From Tillus elongatus (lineage: Eukaryota; Arthropoda; Insecta; Coleoptera; Cleridae), in the NCBI GenBank assembly GCA_964006375.1, contig OZ023262.1, positions 194,867,907 to 194,931,906 on the forward strand: a DNA stretch of 64,000 bases, read 5' to 3'. Below the pieces are notes generated by a model, which had not been told where the DNA came from, searched no databases, and saw only the letters and a program-made list of their open reading frames with translations. This document shows positions 14,030 through 26,531 of the stretch, piece by piece. Made by a program: the position numbers and the translations under genes. The number at the start of each line of letters is the position of its first letter. The first letter of the stretch is position 1.

Positions 14030-14690
14030 TAAGGGGTGTTCTATAAAAAAAATAAAGTGTGTATTACCAACGACTTAGGGAGAACCCCGTGATTATCAAA
14101 CTAGGTTTAAAAGATGCAGTTCGGGACAGCCTATAATTAACGTATATAATTTTTTTCTTATATCTTGTATAATAACAAATATATTGAGCTTTACCGTAGA
14201 AATGCGCTATCCTGCATATGTGTAAACAGACAAAAACTGAAACTGAACTGACTGGTATTGATTTAGGGTGCCTAGTTCACGCTAGTGAAAAATTCATAAG
14301 TCGCGGTCTTCTCAGTAACGAATTTTTTCTACGAAAATTAACTGAAATTATAGACTATCAAACCACAAACTTTATAGCTGAAAGTACTGCCAAAGCATCA
14401 GCAAGAGGGTCTATTTGAAATGGATTTGCCGAAAATATTTTAGTAAAATGAAAGACAATGATGGTTAAAGCTGAAACTTTAAGCTTTGTAAAGAGCACTT
14501 ATCCCGAGATTTCTCCTACATAATCCGTATTTGTTTCAGATTATTTGTCTGACAATTGATAACTTTGACGTTTTAAATCGCGAGGTTTTAAGAAGAAAAA
14601 TTATAAAATTTTCAATATGTTTTTTCTGATAATTTTTGATTATGCGTCAAGGAAACTTAACTCGTGTTTGTAATATTCAATTGGCGCGAC
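14030..14690 (-). mobile_element. Long-form palindrome-element fragment
   Basis: Minus-strand body sequences include CTATTTGAAATGGA, ATATTTTAGTAAAATGAA and TTTGACGTTTTAAATCG (read on +). They match 1-400 and 55020-55640. A vestigial palindrome remnant lies internally near 14320-14345 and no TA tract is present. It ends at the junction with the LINE ORF1 fragment near 14690. Confidence 0.55.
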
Positions 14691-15400
14691 CGGTGGAACT
14701 GAGGCAGGCTCTCCCCTTCCTGAAGAGAGTCCATCGCAGATACCACCGCAGCCTGGATTAGGTACGCCTTCCCCTGGTCTAGCGTGACCTCAGGATGGCG
14801 TCTGTCAATCACTGCTATCCCGAGGGCCTCCTCAGCCTCCCTATACGAGCCAGTCTGCGCCGGTGTTCCGGCTCTGGCCCTTTTGGGACGTCTGTCTGTA
14901 GTAGGCGTGCTAGAGCCCAAACGCGGCCTCTTCTGACTCGCACTCTCTTCTTGTGCCTTTACAGGTGCCCTGGCCCTTTTGGGACGTCTGTCTGTAGTAG
15001 GCGTGCTAGAGTCCAAGCGCGGCCTCTTCTGACTCACACTCCCCTCTTGCGCCTTTACAGGTTTCTCGACCATCCACGTCCCGGTCGCCATTTTCTGCGT
15101 CCTCCGGAGCTTCTTTCTTTGCGCCCCGGACATACGCTTGAACTGTCAGGGCAGTCTCTCTACCCCTACAGTAGGGTCCTCATTGGTGGAGAGGCCCCCA
15201 GAGTCCACGGACCTCGCCGCCCTCCGGTGAGACTTAGCCTCCAGCTTGGGTGTCGGGGACAAATCTGTGGCCGAAGTTATCCCCGATCCCCCGTATATAC
15301 GTCGATTGTGAGACCTGCGGGAGTCCGCGGACGCTGCCGCCCCTCGGCTCGTCTCCGTTTCCGGAATAGACTCAAGGCACGAGTCTGTAGCCAGAGCCAC
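14657..15400 (-). pseudogene. Non-LTR retrotransposon ORF1-like fragment
   Basis: Two open segments (15400-15146 and 15133-14657) lie in one frame, separated by an in-frame TGA. The product is basic and Ser/Pro/Lys-rich (MSGAQRKKLRRTQK, repeated QKRPRL and RRPKRAR). It ends in a segment resembling the terminal region of insect LINE ORF1 proteins (AEEALGIAVIDRRHPE, then a helix). It contains a 32-residue internal duplication. No CCHC knuckle is seen. The assignment rests on composition and motif style, not on a catalytic motif. Confidence 0.55.
14876..15067 (-). repeat. 96-bp tandem duplication in the ORF1-like frame
   Basis: Copies at 14876-14971 and 14972-15067 differ at only a few positions. 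The 96-bp period keeps the frame and duplicates 32 residues. Confidence 0.9.
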
Positions 15401-15800
15401 TCATCGAGCCTCATTGGTTTTGGTTTTATTTATGCTTATGTTCTCCATGTCGTTCCCACGAGAATGTGGGAAATACTGTCCACACCATCAGAACCCCCTG
15501 TATGGTGCAAGGCGGGTTACTCTGGAGGGTTGCCCGGCACTCCAGAGGTTCCGTTCACGACACCATCACCCTGGTGCCATCCATCCCTAGGCACGGGTCA
15601 CGAAAACCGTGGATTGGGGAAGTTTTTTCGACCTCCACGTCTAGATCTAGTGTCCTGTGGAAAGTCCTCTGATTATTCTCACGTGGTTCTTGTTAAATAC
15701 AAGAAGCAGTTAGACTTGTCTGCTGATATGGTAATGAATCGTTTTGCCTGCCTTAAGCCTGGCGTTTTCCCGCAGCATGGCAGCATTTGAAGAGAATCTT
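15401..15800 (-). other. Probable 5' UTR of the ORF1-like LINE
   Basis: This relatively GC-rich block lies directly upstream (on the minus strand) of the ORF1-like frame and has no coding signal on that strand. Continuity of composition suggests it is the same element's 5' region. The long plus-strand open frame through here is antisense to ORF1. Confidence 0.4.
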
Positions 15801-16375
15801 CTGAATTTAATTTTTTACATGGATTTCTGTTAACTCACAATATGGTTCTGGACCATACAATAATGTTGTTGCCGCCCTTTTTGCAACCTATCTGCTTCCT
15901 CATTTCCTTCGACGCCCTTATTCTATAGCACCCACATCAAAGTTACTTTTTGGCTCGTAGTCAGTTGCTTTAAGGGTTTCTAGCAGTTACAGGTGAGGCT
16001 AGACTCGGTTTTCAAAGATTTCAGGGTCTTTAGTACCACCTAATTGTCTGACACTATGTAAATCTATATGTTTCTTAGACTTCTTTGTATGCACTCCTGT
16101 ACACAGAGATTTATAGCAGGAATTTCTGTTTGGAAGATGGTGGAAGTTTTTCGTAGGCACTTAGCAAGTCTAAAGTTGGGTCCCCTTATTCCCAGTAAAG
16201 GTATAAGATAGAGAGCGGCAATATCTCGGAAACTACAGCAGCAAGAGCAATGAGAAAAAACTTTCAGGCGAAATTGGCCAAGAGAAACTTATCGAATATA
16301 TTTTGAAAATCCAAGGGGCGCAGTTCTTAAGGCAAACAGTAAAATTAAAATTCCTAGTAAAGGTGCCAGAATTAG
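15801..16375. other. No recognised feature
   Basis: Mixed-composition sequence without domains or clear repeats. Confidence 0.4.
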
Positions 16376-16480
16376 TATGCAGAATATTCAGGCTCACGAG
16401 ACGAGTGATATTTAGAATTCGACTTTTGGGGTTCGAGCCCAGTATTCAGACAGTCATTTTTTTACTACAATTGCGGTAAG
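16376..16480 (+). repeat. tRNA-like SINE head or tRNA relic
   Basis: A perfect pol III box B match (GGTTCGAGCCC) lies near 16432. A degenerate box A (AGGCTCACGAG) sits about 40 bp upstream. No full tRNA cloverleaf is apparent. It is probably the head of a SINE different from the one at 3808. Confidence 0.45.
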
Positions 16481-16716
16481 GCCAGCTTCTGATGCGTTAT
16501 GGGTGGGGTCCTTGGTCTCTATGTGTGTGTAAGCTTCCCCTGCAAAAGTCTGGGCCTTCTAGGTGCGAAGTTTGCCTACTGTGATATTATTATTAGTGAA
16601 TTTTCTTTTAAAGAATTCACTAATGAGGAGATTCCAACTTTGAATTTTGAAAAAACTTCTTCAAATTAGCACTAACTAGCCCCCCTAGAACACATATCCG
16701 GGGTCAGTTTCATATT

Positions 16717-17254
<538 letters not shown>

Positions 17255-17396
17255 CAAGATAAGATAAGATGCCCATAAGAAACGCAGTATTATTCTTTTG
17301 TTTTAAAATGTTTCCAGGACAACGAATGTCAAACATTCATTCAGTGTCAACAGTTTTGAAACATTAGTAATTTAGTGTCAACAGTTTTTGTGCAAA

Positions 17397-18489
17397 ATGG
17401 CAAGTTTAAGTGAAACCGAACGTATCGAAATTTTAATGATGATAGGGTACGGTGATAGAACACGAAGTTTTGCTTAAGTGGTGATTATGTTCAATGAGTT
17501 GCATCCTGAGCGGGAATCGATCTCCAAATCCACAGTTTCGAAAACTTTGCATCGTTTTCACGAAACTGGCGGTATCAAGGATAAACCTAGAACTGGAAGG
17601 CCAGTAACCGTTACAAATGAAGAAAATTCTTTGAATGTAATATTGGATGTGGTGGAAAATCCGAAAACTTCGGCACAGCAATTGGCTTTAAATCACAATA
17701 TGAGTCGATATTCAATTCAAAAGATTACGAAGCGGGAAAAGTTCCGTCCATATAAAATTCATTTATTGCAAGAACTGAGTGAAGACGATTTTGATCGCAG
17801 AATCGAGTTCTGTGAACTTATTATGGAGAAGTTACGCCAAAATTTTAACTTTGCCAACCACATTTTGTTTTCCGACGAATCTACATTTTGTTTGAATGGA
17901 CAAGTCAACCGACACAACTGTAGGTACTGGTCAGACGAAAACCCACATTGGATGGAACAAATTCACACCCAAAGACCGCAAAAAGTAAATGTTTGGTGTG
18001 CTATTATTGGTGGACATATCATAGGACCTTATTTTATACACGGTAATTTGAACTCTGCTCGATATTTGACACTTTTGCAAGAATCAATTGTTCCAGACGT
18101 AAGTCGATTATTTCCGAACAATAACGACCCAAATCTACCAGCGGAAGAAGTATGGTTTCAGCAGGATGGGGCACCCCCTCATTTTGGAATTGAGGTACGG
18201 GAATATCTGAATCAAACCTTTCCTGACAGATGGATAGGGCGCAGGGGAACTATTGAATGGCCAGCTAGGTCTCCCGACATGACGCCGCTTGACTTTTTTT
18301 GTGGGGTCATGTAAAAAATTTAATTTACCAAAATAGACCGCAGAATATTGAAGAGTTGCAAGCAAGGATTGTGCATGAAATTAATAACATTCCTCAAAAC
18401 GCTCTTGTAAATGCAGTGCAATGTTTTGTTAAGCGAATTCATTATTGTCAGGAGGTCAATGGAGAACACTTTGAACATCTTATAAAATA

Positions 18490-18490
<1 letters not shown>
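17397..18490 (+). pseudogene. DD41D Tc1/mariner-type transposase, two lesions
   Basis: From the ATG at 17397 the frame runs about 365 codons, a normal full length. The N-terminal helix-turn-helix region includes STVSKTLHRFHETG and KPRTGRP. The catalytic core shows FSDESTF, then QQDGAPPH, then ARSPDMTPLD. Forty-one residues separate the second and third aspartates, hence DD41D. Lesion 1 is a TAA at codon 27 (17475-17477). Lesion 2 is a one-base loss in the T run near 18293-18300, after PLDFF. The remainder (GHVKNLIYQ... EHFEHLIK) continues to a stop at 18490. It would cut and paste at TA sites if intact. Confidence 0.92.
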
Positions 18491-19023
<533 letters not shown>

Positions 19024-19990
19024 GTATGTATGTATCACACCGATAACTCAAAAAATAAAGTGCCGTTTTCATTAAATTTGGTGAATACCTTCCTTTTGCA
19101 AGTGTGTTGGATAAGTTCGTTAGGCAGGAAAATCGGCCCAGGTTTTCCCGGAAAATTTTGGGTTTTCTTTCGCAAAAAATGTATATTTCGGGAAATAACA
19201 AAATAAGGGCAACCATTTGGTACACGGGTTTATATCATCATAGGTTAACTATCTATTAAAATTTAGCTCTGTAAGTTAAAAGACCAAAAAGCTATAGGCA
19301 TTTAAAAAAAGGGCTTTTCAAAATGTCAAAGTTGCGATTTAAAACCTCAAAATTGGCAACATTTAGGCAAAAAACCTGAAACTAATACGGGCTATGGAAA
19401 GAAAATGTCTCAAGAAGATTGTTTTACAAACCTTGAAGCTAAGACCTTCAACCGTCATTGTCCTTGATTTTACTACAATATTTCCAGAAAATTCCTTTTA
19501 AATAGACCCTTTCTCTTATGCTTTGGCAGTAATCTTAGCTATAGAGTTTATCGTTTAATGGTATATAATTTTTGTCGAATTTTCGTAAAAAATCAATACA
19601 GCTCAATATATCCACTAATATACATGATACGAAAAAAAAAATTGTATACATTAATTATAGGGTGTTTTGAGACACACCTTAAAAATATTTATATAATCAC
19701 AGGGTGGTCCATAAGTAGTAGTTGATACAAATTTTCTTTTTTTTTTCAATTGAACACGCCTTATGTTATTACATTTTTGCATTTTCCATCGAAATATAAT
19801 GCATGCTTACATTTGCAAACAATAAAGTTATGTTGATGAAGCATAGCACATTGTTTCTACTATATAGGTTATACTGGTAAGCAAATTTTGTGCCTGCTTT
19901 CTTAAAAAAAAAACATTTGCTATTAAAAAACATTTTAATGAAAATTAACTACCATAACTCACTTGCTGTGTCCAGAATTTTTTATTTAAT

Positions 19991-20739
19991 ATTAGCTACA
20001 AATTTAGTTTCGTTAACAAATAGCTCAGATCATTATACACCACTCTAGTTGAAGACGATTTTCGATATCTCCACTAATAACTGTAGGAAAAGCTTGTTTT
20101 TTCTCCGAAAACAAAAATACCACAACGTATCTGGTTTTTCCTACAATTGAATAAACTGGTGCTTGCTTAAAAGTAAACTTAAGAGATAATTTAAATCACG
20201 TGATTTGTATTACTCACTTATGTTTAATACATTAACTAGAGGGTGTTATCGCCAACTAGGCGAGTGTTTCCAAAGTTTTTTAAAATATATAATTCTAAAA
20301 ATGTACATCTATTGCGTTTGTTTTGATGAACTTGCATGGTCTAAGATACGAGCGAATATTGATGTAATTTTTTCATTTCGAGATACAGCCAAAAAATTCC
20401 ATTACCAGCAATAATTCTCCAGTCAACTACAAATACATGCATAAATATATTTAAATCGTGTTTTAGTTGGACATGTTAAAAAATAATGATTTATTTTCCT
20501 ATTTTATTTATAAGATGAAGTAATTAATAGTCAGTTTCGTTGCTACCAAAAACTTCGTTATTGCATCAATATATTATTAATAGAATGTGATTTAGTAGCT
20601 GATGATCAAATCGTGACGCATGAAAGGTGGGGTAGTTGTAAGAAGAAAACTTCATATAACCATATGTCGTAATTTAATTATTTAAGGAGTTACAGGCTCT
20701 CAAAATGTTGAAGCAAATATTTATTATTAAAAGAAATGA
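19991..20739. other. No recognised feature
   Basis: AT-rich flank between the palindrome element and an older transposase relic. Confidence 0.4.
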
Positions 20740-22112
20740 GATAGTTAGAAGTACGAATATCATAAAAGTTGCTCAAAATGTCTTCCTTCTGCGAGAATAC
20801 ATGCTTCACAACGACACACTGAAGAGTCCTTCAACCGATTTAAAATAGTTGGACAATTTCTTATTTCAGCTGCAGCGATCTATATCCTAACAAGTTTTGT
20901 CTGTGTTAATTGCCTCTTGCTACATAATTTGTATCATATGAGCCTGTAAATAGTAATCCAAAGGATTTAAGTCTGGGTATCGCGTTGGCCATGAAATAGG
21001 ACCAGCATTACCAACCCAATTGTTTCCAAAATCTTCACGTGACAGCTACTGCTTCACAATGAGGTGGGGCATCATTGTGGTGGTACCACGTATTTTGAAT
21101 TAGGTTAAGTGGTATATCCTAAATCAAAAACTGTATTGCTAAAAAAATGTCTGGAAAAATCTGCGTTTGAGCGCTCATCAAGTACATGCAAGTTTAGAAA
21201 ATTTTTGTTAAAAATTCCACACCAAACGTTGACGCTGAAACGTTGTTGAAATCTACTTAGCTTATTCGCATGCGGATTTTAAACTGTCCAGACATGTTGT
21301 TCAGAGAACAATAGGGTTTGCACAAGGGTAGTAGCAATTGTAGAAACATAATTATTAAAAACAGTAAAATAATAACTAAAGTTGGTTTAGGAAAATTCTC
21401 TACACTAAGTAATGTAAATATTGCATATAATTGTAGGTCATAATTGTATCAATAACATTGGCATTGAAACTATTACATTATTATGTAAACAGTAAACAAG
21501 GTAAAATTGCAGCTTACAAGGAACGCAGGACTGCTGAAGTGTGAAATTTAGGAAGGACGTAAACTGATTAAAAAACTATAAGTAGTATTTGTTGATAAAC
21601 ATTAAGAGACAGTTAATTTAGTTTGCTTAAGATGTAAAGACGCGACACTTGTGATTTAATTATGTAAACATTAAAACACTGTTCAATTAAGATTCACGAT
21701 GTAAACAGTCCGAGTTAAAATTCATTCAGTTCATTCAATGACAAACTGCTAGTAGCTCCTGAGCATCAGCTAGATGTAGAGCTTGAACATGCTGTAGACT
21801 CTAGGAATGAAAGACTTCGCAGTTCAGTACACGCCATACTAAATATTGACTTCCTTGTAGATTACGTTATATTGCTGGGGTGCTGATTCAAGTATTGTCA
21901 ATGACAGAACTAATTACAGCTTTTTTGCAGTTTACATTAACTTCATGCGGTCGAATGGTTTTTGCTGGAGCAGGATTACCTAATTCTCGCAATCTTCTGA
22001 AAGAATCGGCAAACACTGAATAATACGGGACATACCGATGTGGATATCTTCCTTGATATTTGCGTACTGATTGCGGAGAATTTCCATTGCAGAAACAGTA
22101 TACGTAAATCAT
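20740..22112 (-). pseudogene. Old Tc1/mariner (DD41D-type) transposase relic
   Basis: The minus-strand N-terminus at 22112-21888 reads like the DNA-binding head of this family (SVRKYQGRYPHRYVPYYSVF, then PAPAKTIRP). The catalytic half is at about 21310-20755: NTWYHHNDAPPH, then, through frameshifts, NWVGNAGPISWPTRYPD and LNPLDYYLQAHM. The ~570 bp between the halves is not readable as transposase. Many stops and frameshifts make it far older than the copy at 16838. Terminal repeats were not located. Confidence 0.7.
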
Positions 22113-22333
22113 TCAGTGCGTACATTTTACGATTTTCTGACAGTTAACAAACCTGGCAGAACACTGACATGTTTACTTACATTTGTTATTTTGACAACTT
22201 TATTAGTAAATTTTCTTAAAAAAATTCACTAATGAGAAGAACCCGACTTTTGAATTTTTTAAAAATTTCTTCACATGAGCGCTAATGAGGCCCCCCAGAA
22301 CACATATCCGGGGTCAGTTTCAATTTTTATATG

Positions 22334-22334
<1 letters not shown>

Positions 22335-22428
<94 letters not shown>
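22335..22428. repeat. (TA)n microsatellite
   Basis: Pure TA to 22421, one phase break, then a few more units. Confidence 0.97.
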
Positions 22429-23203
22429 CACACCGATAACTCAAAAAATAATGGGCCGATTTTGATTAAATTTAGTAAATACCTTCCTTTTGCAAATGTC
22501 TTGGATGAGTTCGTTATTCAGGAAAATCGGCCCAGGTATTCCTGGAAAATTTTGTGTTTTCTTTCGAAAAAAATTTATATCTCCGGAACTAACAAAGTAA
22601 AGGCAACCAAATTTTATACGCGCGTTAATATCCTTATAGATAAGTTAGCCACCAAAATTTAGCTCTGCAGGTTCAACGACAAAAAGGTTATAGGCATTTA
22701 AAGAAAAATAAATTGGGGTTTTCCACAAAACATCAAAGTTGCGATTTAAAACGTCAAAAGTGGCAACATTTAGGCAAAGAACTTGAATCTAATACGGGCT
22801 ATGGAAATAAAATGTCTCAAGAAGAATGTTTTACAAACCCTGAAGTCTTAGTTTCAACCGTCATTGTCCTTCATTTTACTAAAATGTTTCCAGAAAATTC
22901 ATTTCAAATAGACCTTTTCTCTGATGCTTGGCAGTAGCCTTAGCTATAGAGTTTATCGTTTAATGGTATATAATTTTTGTCGAATTTTTGTAAAAAAATC
23001 AATAAAGTTCATACATCCGTTATTATACAAGATATGAAAAAAATTGTATATATTAATTATAGGATGTCTTGAGCTACATCTTAAAAAAATATTTCTTCAA
23101 TCACAGTCGGTGACACATTTTTTCTTTAAATCAAACACGCCTTATGTTGTTGCATTTTTGCATTTTCCATCGAAATATAATGCATGTTTGTAAGAAAAGA
23201 AAT

Positions 23204-23508
23204 TCTGGACGCAGCAAGAGGTTATGGTAGCGAATTTGGATCAAATGCTTCATATTTGGATAGCTCAATTTGCTATTAACCTATAAGGTTGACCAAGAAA
23301 CGAGTTTTTTCGGGAACAGTTTACATTCGGAAATTTTTGTACATTTTCAAACAATAAAGTTATTTTGATGAAACGTGGCACATTGTTTTTACTATATAGG
23401 TTATACTGGTAACCAAATGTGATGCCTGCTTTCTTGAAAAAACACACATATTTGCTATTAAAAACATTTTAATCAAATTCACTACCATAACGCACTTGCA
23501 GCGTCCAG
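23204..23508. mobile_element. ~300-bp TIR unit as the 3' module of a long element
   Basis: Same TIR unit as at 4881 and 13551, here forming the last 300 bp of a complete long element. The left TIR starts TCTGGACGCAGCAAG and the right TIR ends CAGCGTCCAGA. Confidence 0.65.
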
Positions 23509-23510
23509 AA

Positions 23511-24198
23511 TTTTTTGTTAAAAGTAAAAGCAATGTTGTAAATGAATATTATAAAATTTGATCCTTATGCAGATAACTTTGGGGTCCTGCACCTCTTTAG
23601 ATAATTAAAATCGGACATAATACGCTTATATGAAGTTTTTTACTTGAAATAACCTCACATTTCATTTGTCGCAATTTGATGTTGAGCTAATAAATCACCC
23701 TGTATAAAAACGTGACCAATATTTTCAGCATGAAATCTAGTATACATATGTGAAAAAAGTAGCGTAGGGTAATGCGAGCTGTGTAGCAACACGTGCGCTA
23801 AATCTAAAATCATTATGGAAGGCATTCAGATTTAATCAATAGCATACGGTATGTAAAGTATGAAGTTATTAAATTTATAATTAATAATATTAGCTCTAAA
23901 ATGCCTCTGGGGACAAATGGTTTCAACTTAAGTATGGATCGTATCGCTTTACTCTTCGTTGCTTTTGCCCTTATATAATAATAAACCACAATTATCAGTG
24001 GCAGAGCCTTTGCAAGTTTTATAATCTTGAACGCAAAGCAAAAGATCAGAAATCGTAACAGTAAGGCTAACGACCCCGAATTTTTGTCTAATGTATACTT
24101 TGCCAGGATGCCTAGAATAATTTGGATATTTAAGTTGACAGGTATGGTATTCACAAACAATTTTAAAGCAGCATAGCTTTATTAATTTTTTCACGGCA
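23511..24198. other. No recognised feature
   Basis: AT-rich sequence. A 115-codon minus-strand frame at 23813-24160 is hydrophobic but shows no family signature. Confidence 0.4.
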
Positions 24199-24309
24199 TT
24201 TTTAGTGAATTTTCATTACGAAAATTGGTAGGTATTGATCGTGAGACTTTCGGAAAATTTCTTCAAATGAGCACGAATTAGTGGAATCCATTTCAATGGT
24301 CAGCTAAAA

Positions 24310-24312
<3 letters not shown>

Positions 24313-24387
<75 letters not shown>
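24313..24387. repeat. (TA)n microsatellite, left of Penelope-like element
   Basis: TA tract of about 75 bp. Confidence 0.97.
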
Positions 24388-24388
<1 letters not shown>

Positions 24389-24428
24389 TTTATTTGTTTA
24401 CTGTACGTTTGTGATTTCTTATTGGTTT

Positions 24429-24468
24429 GCGTGGACTGCAGTTTTCGAACCGTTCATCATCAGCTCGC
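24429..24468 (-). ncRNA. Hammerhead-ribozyme-like motif in Penelope tail
   Basis: Minus strand: CUGAUGA, one unpaired U, a short stem (GAA/UUC), GAAA, a self-complementary stem III (ACUGCAGU), C as cleavage base, then CACGC. The last can pair with the GCGAG just before CUGAUGA. All core elements of a type I hammerhead are present in order, with one extra base before stem II. Activity is not shown. Confidence 0.55.
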
Positions 24469-25080
24469 TACTGACTGTTATCACTCCTGTGTGGTTTACG
24501 TCTGAGATTGTACGTGGCGCATGCGCCGTGAGCTTCTATTTGTCGGTTTCCTGTTCTCTGATTGGTTGTGCCTTCGGACTGTATCGTGTGTATCGGTCTC
24601 CTGTCTTGATCACTGTGGTTTGATAACTTGTCTATTTGTATGGCCTTTATTAAGTTTTGTTTTGATAATTTGTCTATTTGCATGGCCTTTATTAAGTTTT
24701 GTTTAAATGTTTGTACTTGTATTTGTTCTGGCATTAATTGTTTCTTATTGTTTGTTTGTTGAATGTAGCATTGTTCCCAGATTTCCATTTTTTTGTGGTC
24801 TTTAACATGTTTCATTAGTTGTAATTGGGTGGTGTCTGGTTTTTGGTGTTTTGTGTTGTGAATGTGTGTAGCTACGTTTGATTTGTAGCTAGGTATGTGA
24901 ATTTTATCTAATGCTGTTATATGTTCCTTGAATCTTGTTTCTATTAATTTTTTGTCATTCCTATATATTTTTTATTGCATGTGTTACATTGTATTGATAT
25001 ATTCCGTTTAATTCATGTGGGTTGTGTTCTTGTTTTTTATTTATTCTGTTTATTATTTTGTTATTGGTTTTGTAGCTCAT
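24468..25080 (-). pseudogene. Penelope-like GIY-YIG nuclease and C-terminal tail
   Basis: HELNGIYQ and, after a small lesion, CNTCNKKYIGMTK and ETRFKEHI give the GIY-YIG core (about 25030-24920). VATHIHNTKHQ, MKHVKDHKKMEIWEQ and a long basic tail ending near 24468 follow. A 14-residue duplication (NLIKAMQIDKLSK) lies in the tail. The second half is repeated, inverted, at 26025-26230. Confidence 0.75.
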
Positions 25081-25087
25081 TTTTAAG

Positions 25088-26020
25088 TCATATTGTTTGA
25101 GTGTTTGTGTTATTTTTTTGATGTGGTGGATATAAGTGAATGTTGTATATTTTGTTTGTTTCTGGTGTTTTGTTTTCGGTTTTGTTGATTTGTTTGTTTT
25201 TGATTTGTTTTACTAACTTTTCTATTGTTTTCTTGTTGTATCCATTTCTTTCTGCTATTCGTATTATGATGTTGTACTCTTTCTCTCGCTCGTCGTTATG
25301 AAGTGGTACATTTAGCATTCTGTTTACTAGGTATCTGTATGCGGCCATTTTGTGTGTGGGTGTAGTGAGTGTTTAGGTATAGTCATGTCTGTTTGTGTGG
25401 GTTTTTTCTATTGTAAATTTTATGTTTTTGTTAATTTGGTTGATTTTTTCGAGGATATTGTCTATGTTGGTTTTTTTATTGTCGTATATTATTAATATAT
25501 CATCGACATATCTTATCCATTTGATGTTCGGGTCTTTCTCTTTTATTATGGTGTTCATTTTATCTTCTAATTGTTGTATGTATATTTCTGCCATGATGCT
25601 TGATAGTGGAGATCCCATTGGTAGTCCATCTTCTTGGATGTAGTATTCTCCGTTGAACTCAAAGTATTTTGTTTGAATATGATGTTTAATATTTCGCTGA
25701 TTTGTTGTTTTTTTGTTGTTATTTTGCATTTTATTTTCAATTATATTTGTAGTTTCGTTAATTGGTATATTGGTGTACATATTTGTTATGTCAAATGAGG
25801 CAAGTCTTGTGTTTTTGTTTATGTTTATGTTTTCTAGGTTATGCACTAGTTCTATGGAATTTTTACGTTAAATTTGTTTTCTAGTTGTATTTCTTGTTTT
25901 AGTACCTGGTCCATTTCTTTTGATATTTTGTATCAAGGTGCATCTTTGAAATTGATGAGTGGTCTTATTGGGTATCCCGTTTGGTGTATTTTTATTATTC
26001 CTGTCATTGGTGGTGATTTA
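25088..26020 (-). pseudogene. Penelope-like reverse transcriptase
   Basis: Motifs in order on the minus strand: MTGIIKIHQTGYPIRPLIN (near 26000), SFDITNMYTNIP (near 25795), EDGLPMGSPLSSIMAEIYI (near 25630-25580) and the catalytic RYVDDI (near 25520). The ~90-residue connector with YRYLVNRMLNVPLHN (25310) leads to the nuclease. A one-base deletion near 25862 and an in-frame stop near 25370 break the frame. The catalytic Asp pair is intact. Confidence 0.88.
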
Positions 26021-26024
26021 CCTA

Positions 26025-26471
26025 TCTACATATCAAACGTAGCTACACACATTCACAACACAAAACACCAAAAACCAGACATCACCCAATTACAACTAAT
26101 GAAACATGTTAAAGACCACAAAAAATTGATAAATGGGAACAATACTACATTCAACAAACAAACAATAAGAAACAATTAATGCCAGAACAAATCCCAGTAC
26201 AAACATTTAAACAAAACTTAATAAAGTCCATACAAACAGACAAATTATCGAACCACAGTGATCAAGACAGGATACTGTCCGAAGGCACGACCAATCAGGG
26301 AACAGGAAACCGACAAATAGAAGCTCACGTCGCATGCGCCACGTAAAATCTCAGACATAGACCACACAGGCGCGATAACAGTCAGTAGCGAGCTGATGAC
26401 GTATAGCTATAGACGTACAGCAAACAAATAAAGTGTATATTTAAAAGTGATTACAGTGTAGTGCAATATTC

Positions 26472-26474
<3 letters not shown>
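26025..26474 (+). repeat. Inverted tail copy (pseudo-LTR) of Penelope-like element
   Basis: Plus-strand copy of the last ~150 nuclease residues and tail, inverted relative to 24388-24860. The hammerhead region near 26389-26425 keeps GCGAGCUGAUGA but is altered afterwards. Confidence 0.8.

Positions 26475-26529
<55 letters not shown>
26475..26529. repeat. (TA)n microsatellite, right of Penelope-like element
   Basis: TA tract of about 55 bp, followed at once by the CAACCGATAACT block of the host element. Confidence 0.97.

Positions 26530-26531
<2 letters not shown>

Larger units (their letters stand above)
22203..23510 (+). mobile_element. Palindrome-(TA)n element, long form, apparently complete
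   Basis: Palindrome at 22203-22232, conserved block to CATATCCGGGGTCAG, (TA)n at 22335-22428, ACCGATAACTCAAAAAATAATG block. The body contains AAAGTTGCGATTTAAAACGT, CTATAGAGTTTATCGTTTAA and ATTATAGGATGTCTTGAGC. The terminal TIR-like unit at 23204-23508 closes with ACTTGCAGCGTCC. No ORF of note. At about 1.3 kb this is the best reference copy in the window. Confidence 0.82.
24388..26474 (-). mobile_element. Penelope-like element with inverted tail copies, inserted in (TA)n
   Basis: On the minus strand: RT (26020-25373), linker (25348-25088), GIY-YIG nuclease (about 25030-24720) and a tail to 24388. At the right side (26025-26474) a plus-strand copy of the nuclease end and tail is present, so the two tails face outward. 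This matches the pseudo-LTR arrangements known in Penelope-like elements. It is flanked by (TA)n on both sides. Lesions include a one-base loss near 25862 and an in-frame stop after the RT. Confidence 0.85.

Noticed and set aside
14795..15790. 331-codon plus-strand open frame, the longest in the window
   Set aside because: It is antisense to the ORF1-like LINE fragment and its presumed 5' UTR. The Arg/Pro/Ser-rich translation shows no family signature.
24411..24623. 70- and 61-codon plus-strand frames at 24411-24706
   Set aside because: Antisense to the Penelope-like tail and nuclease.
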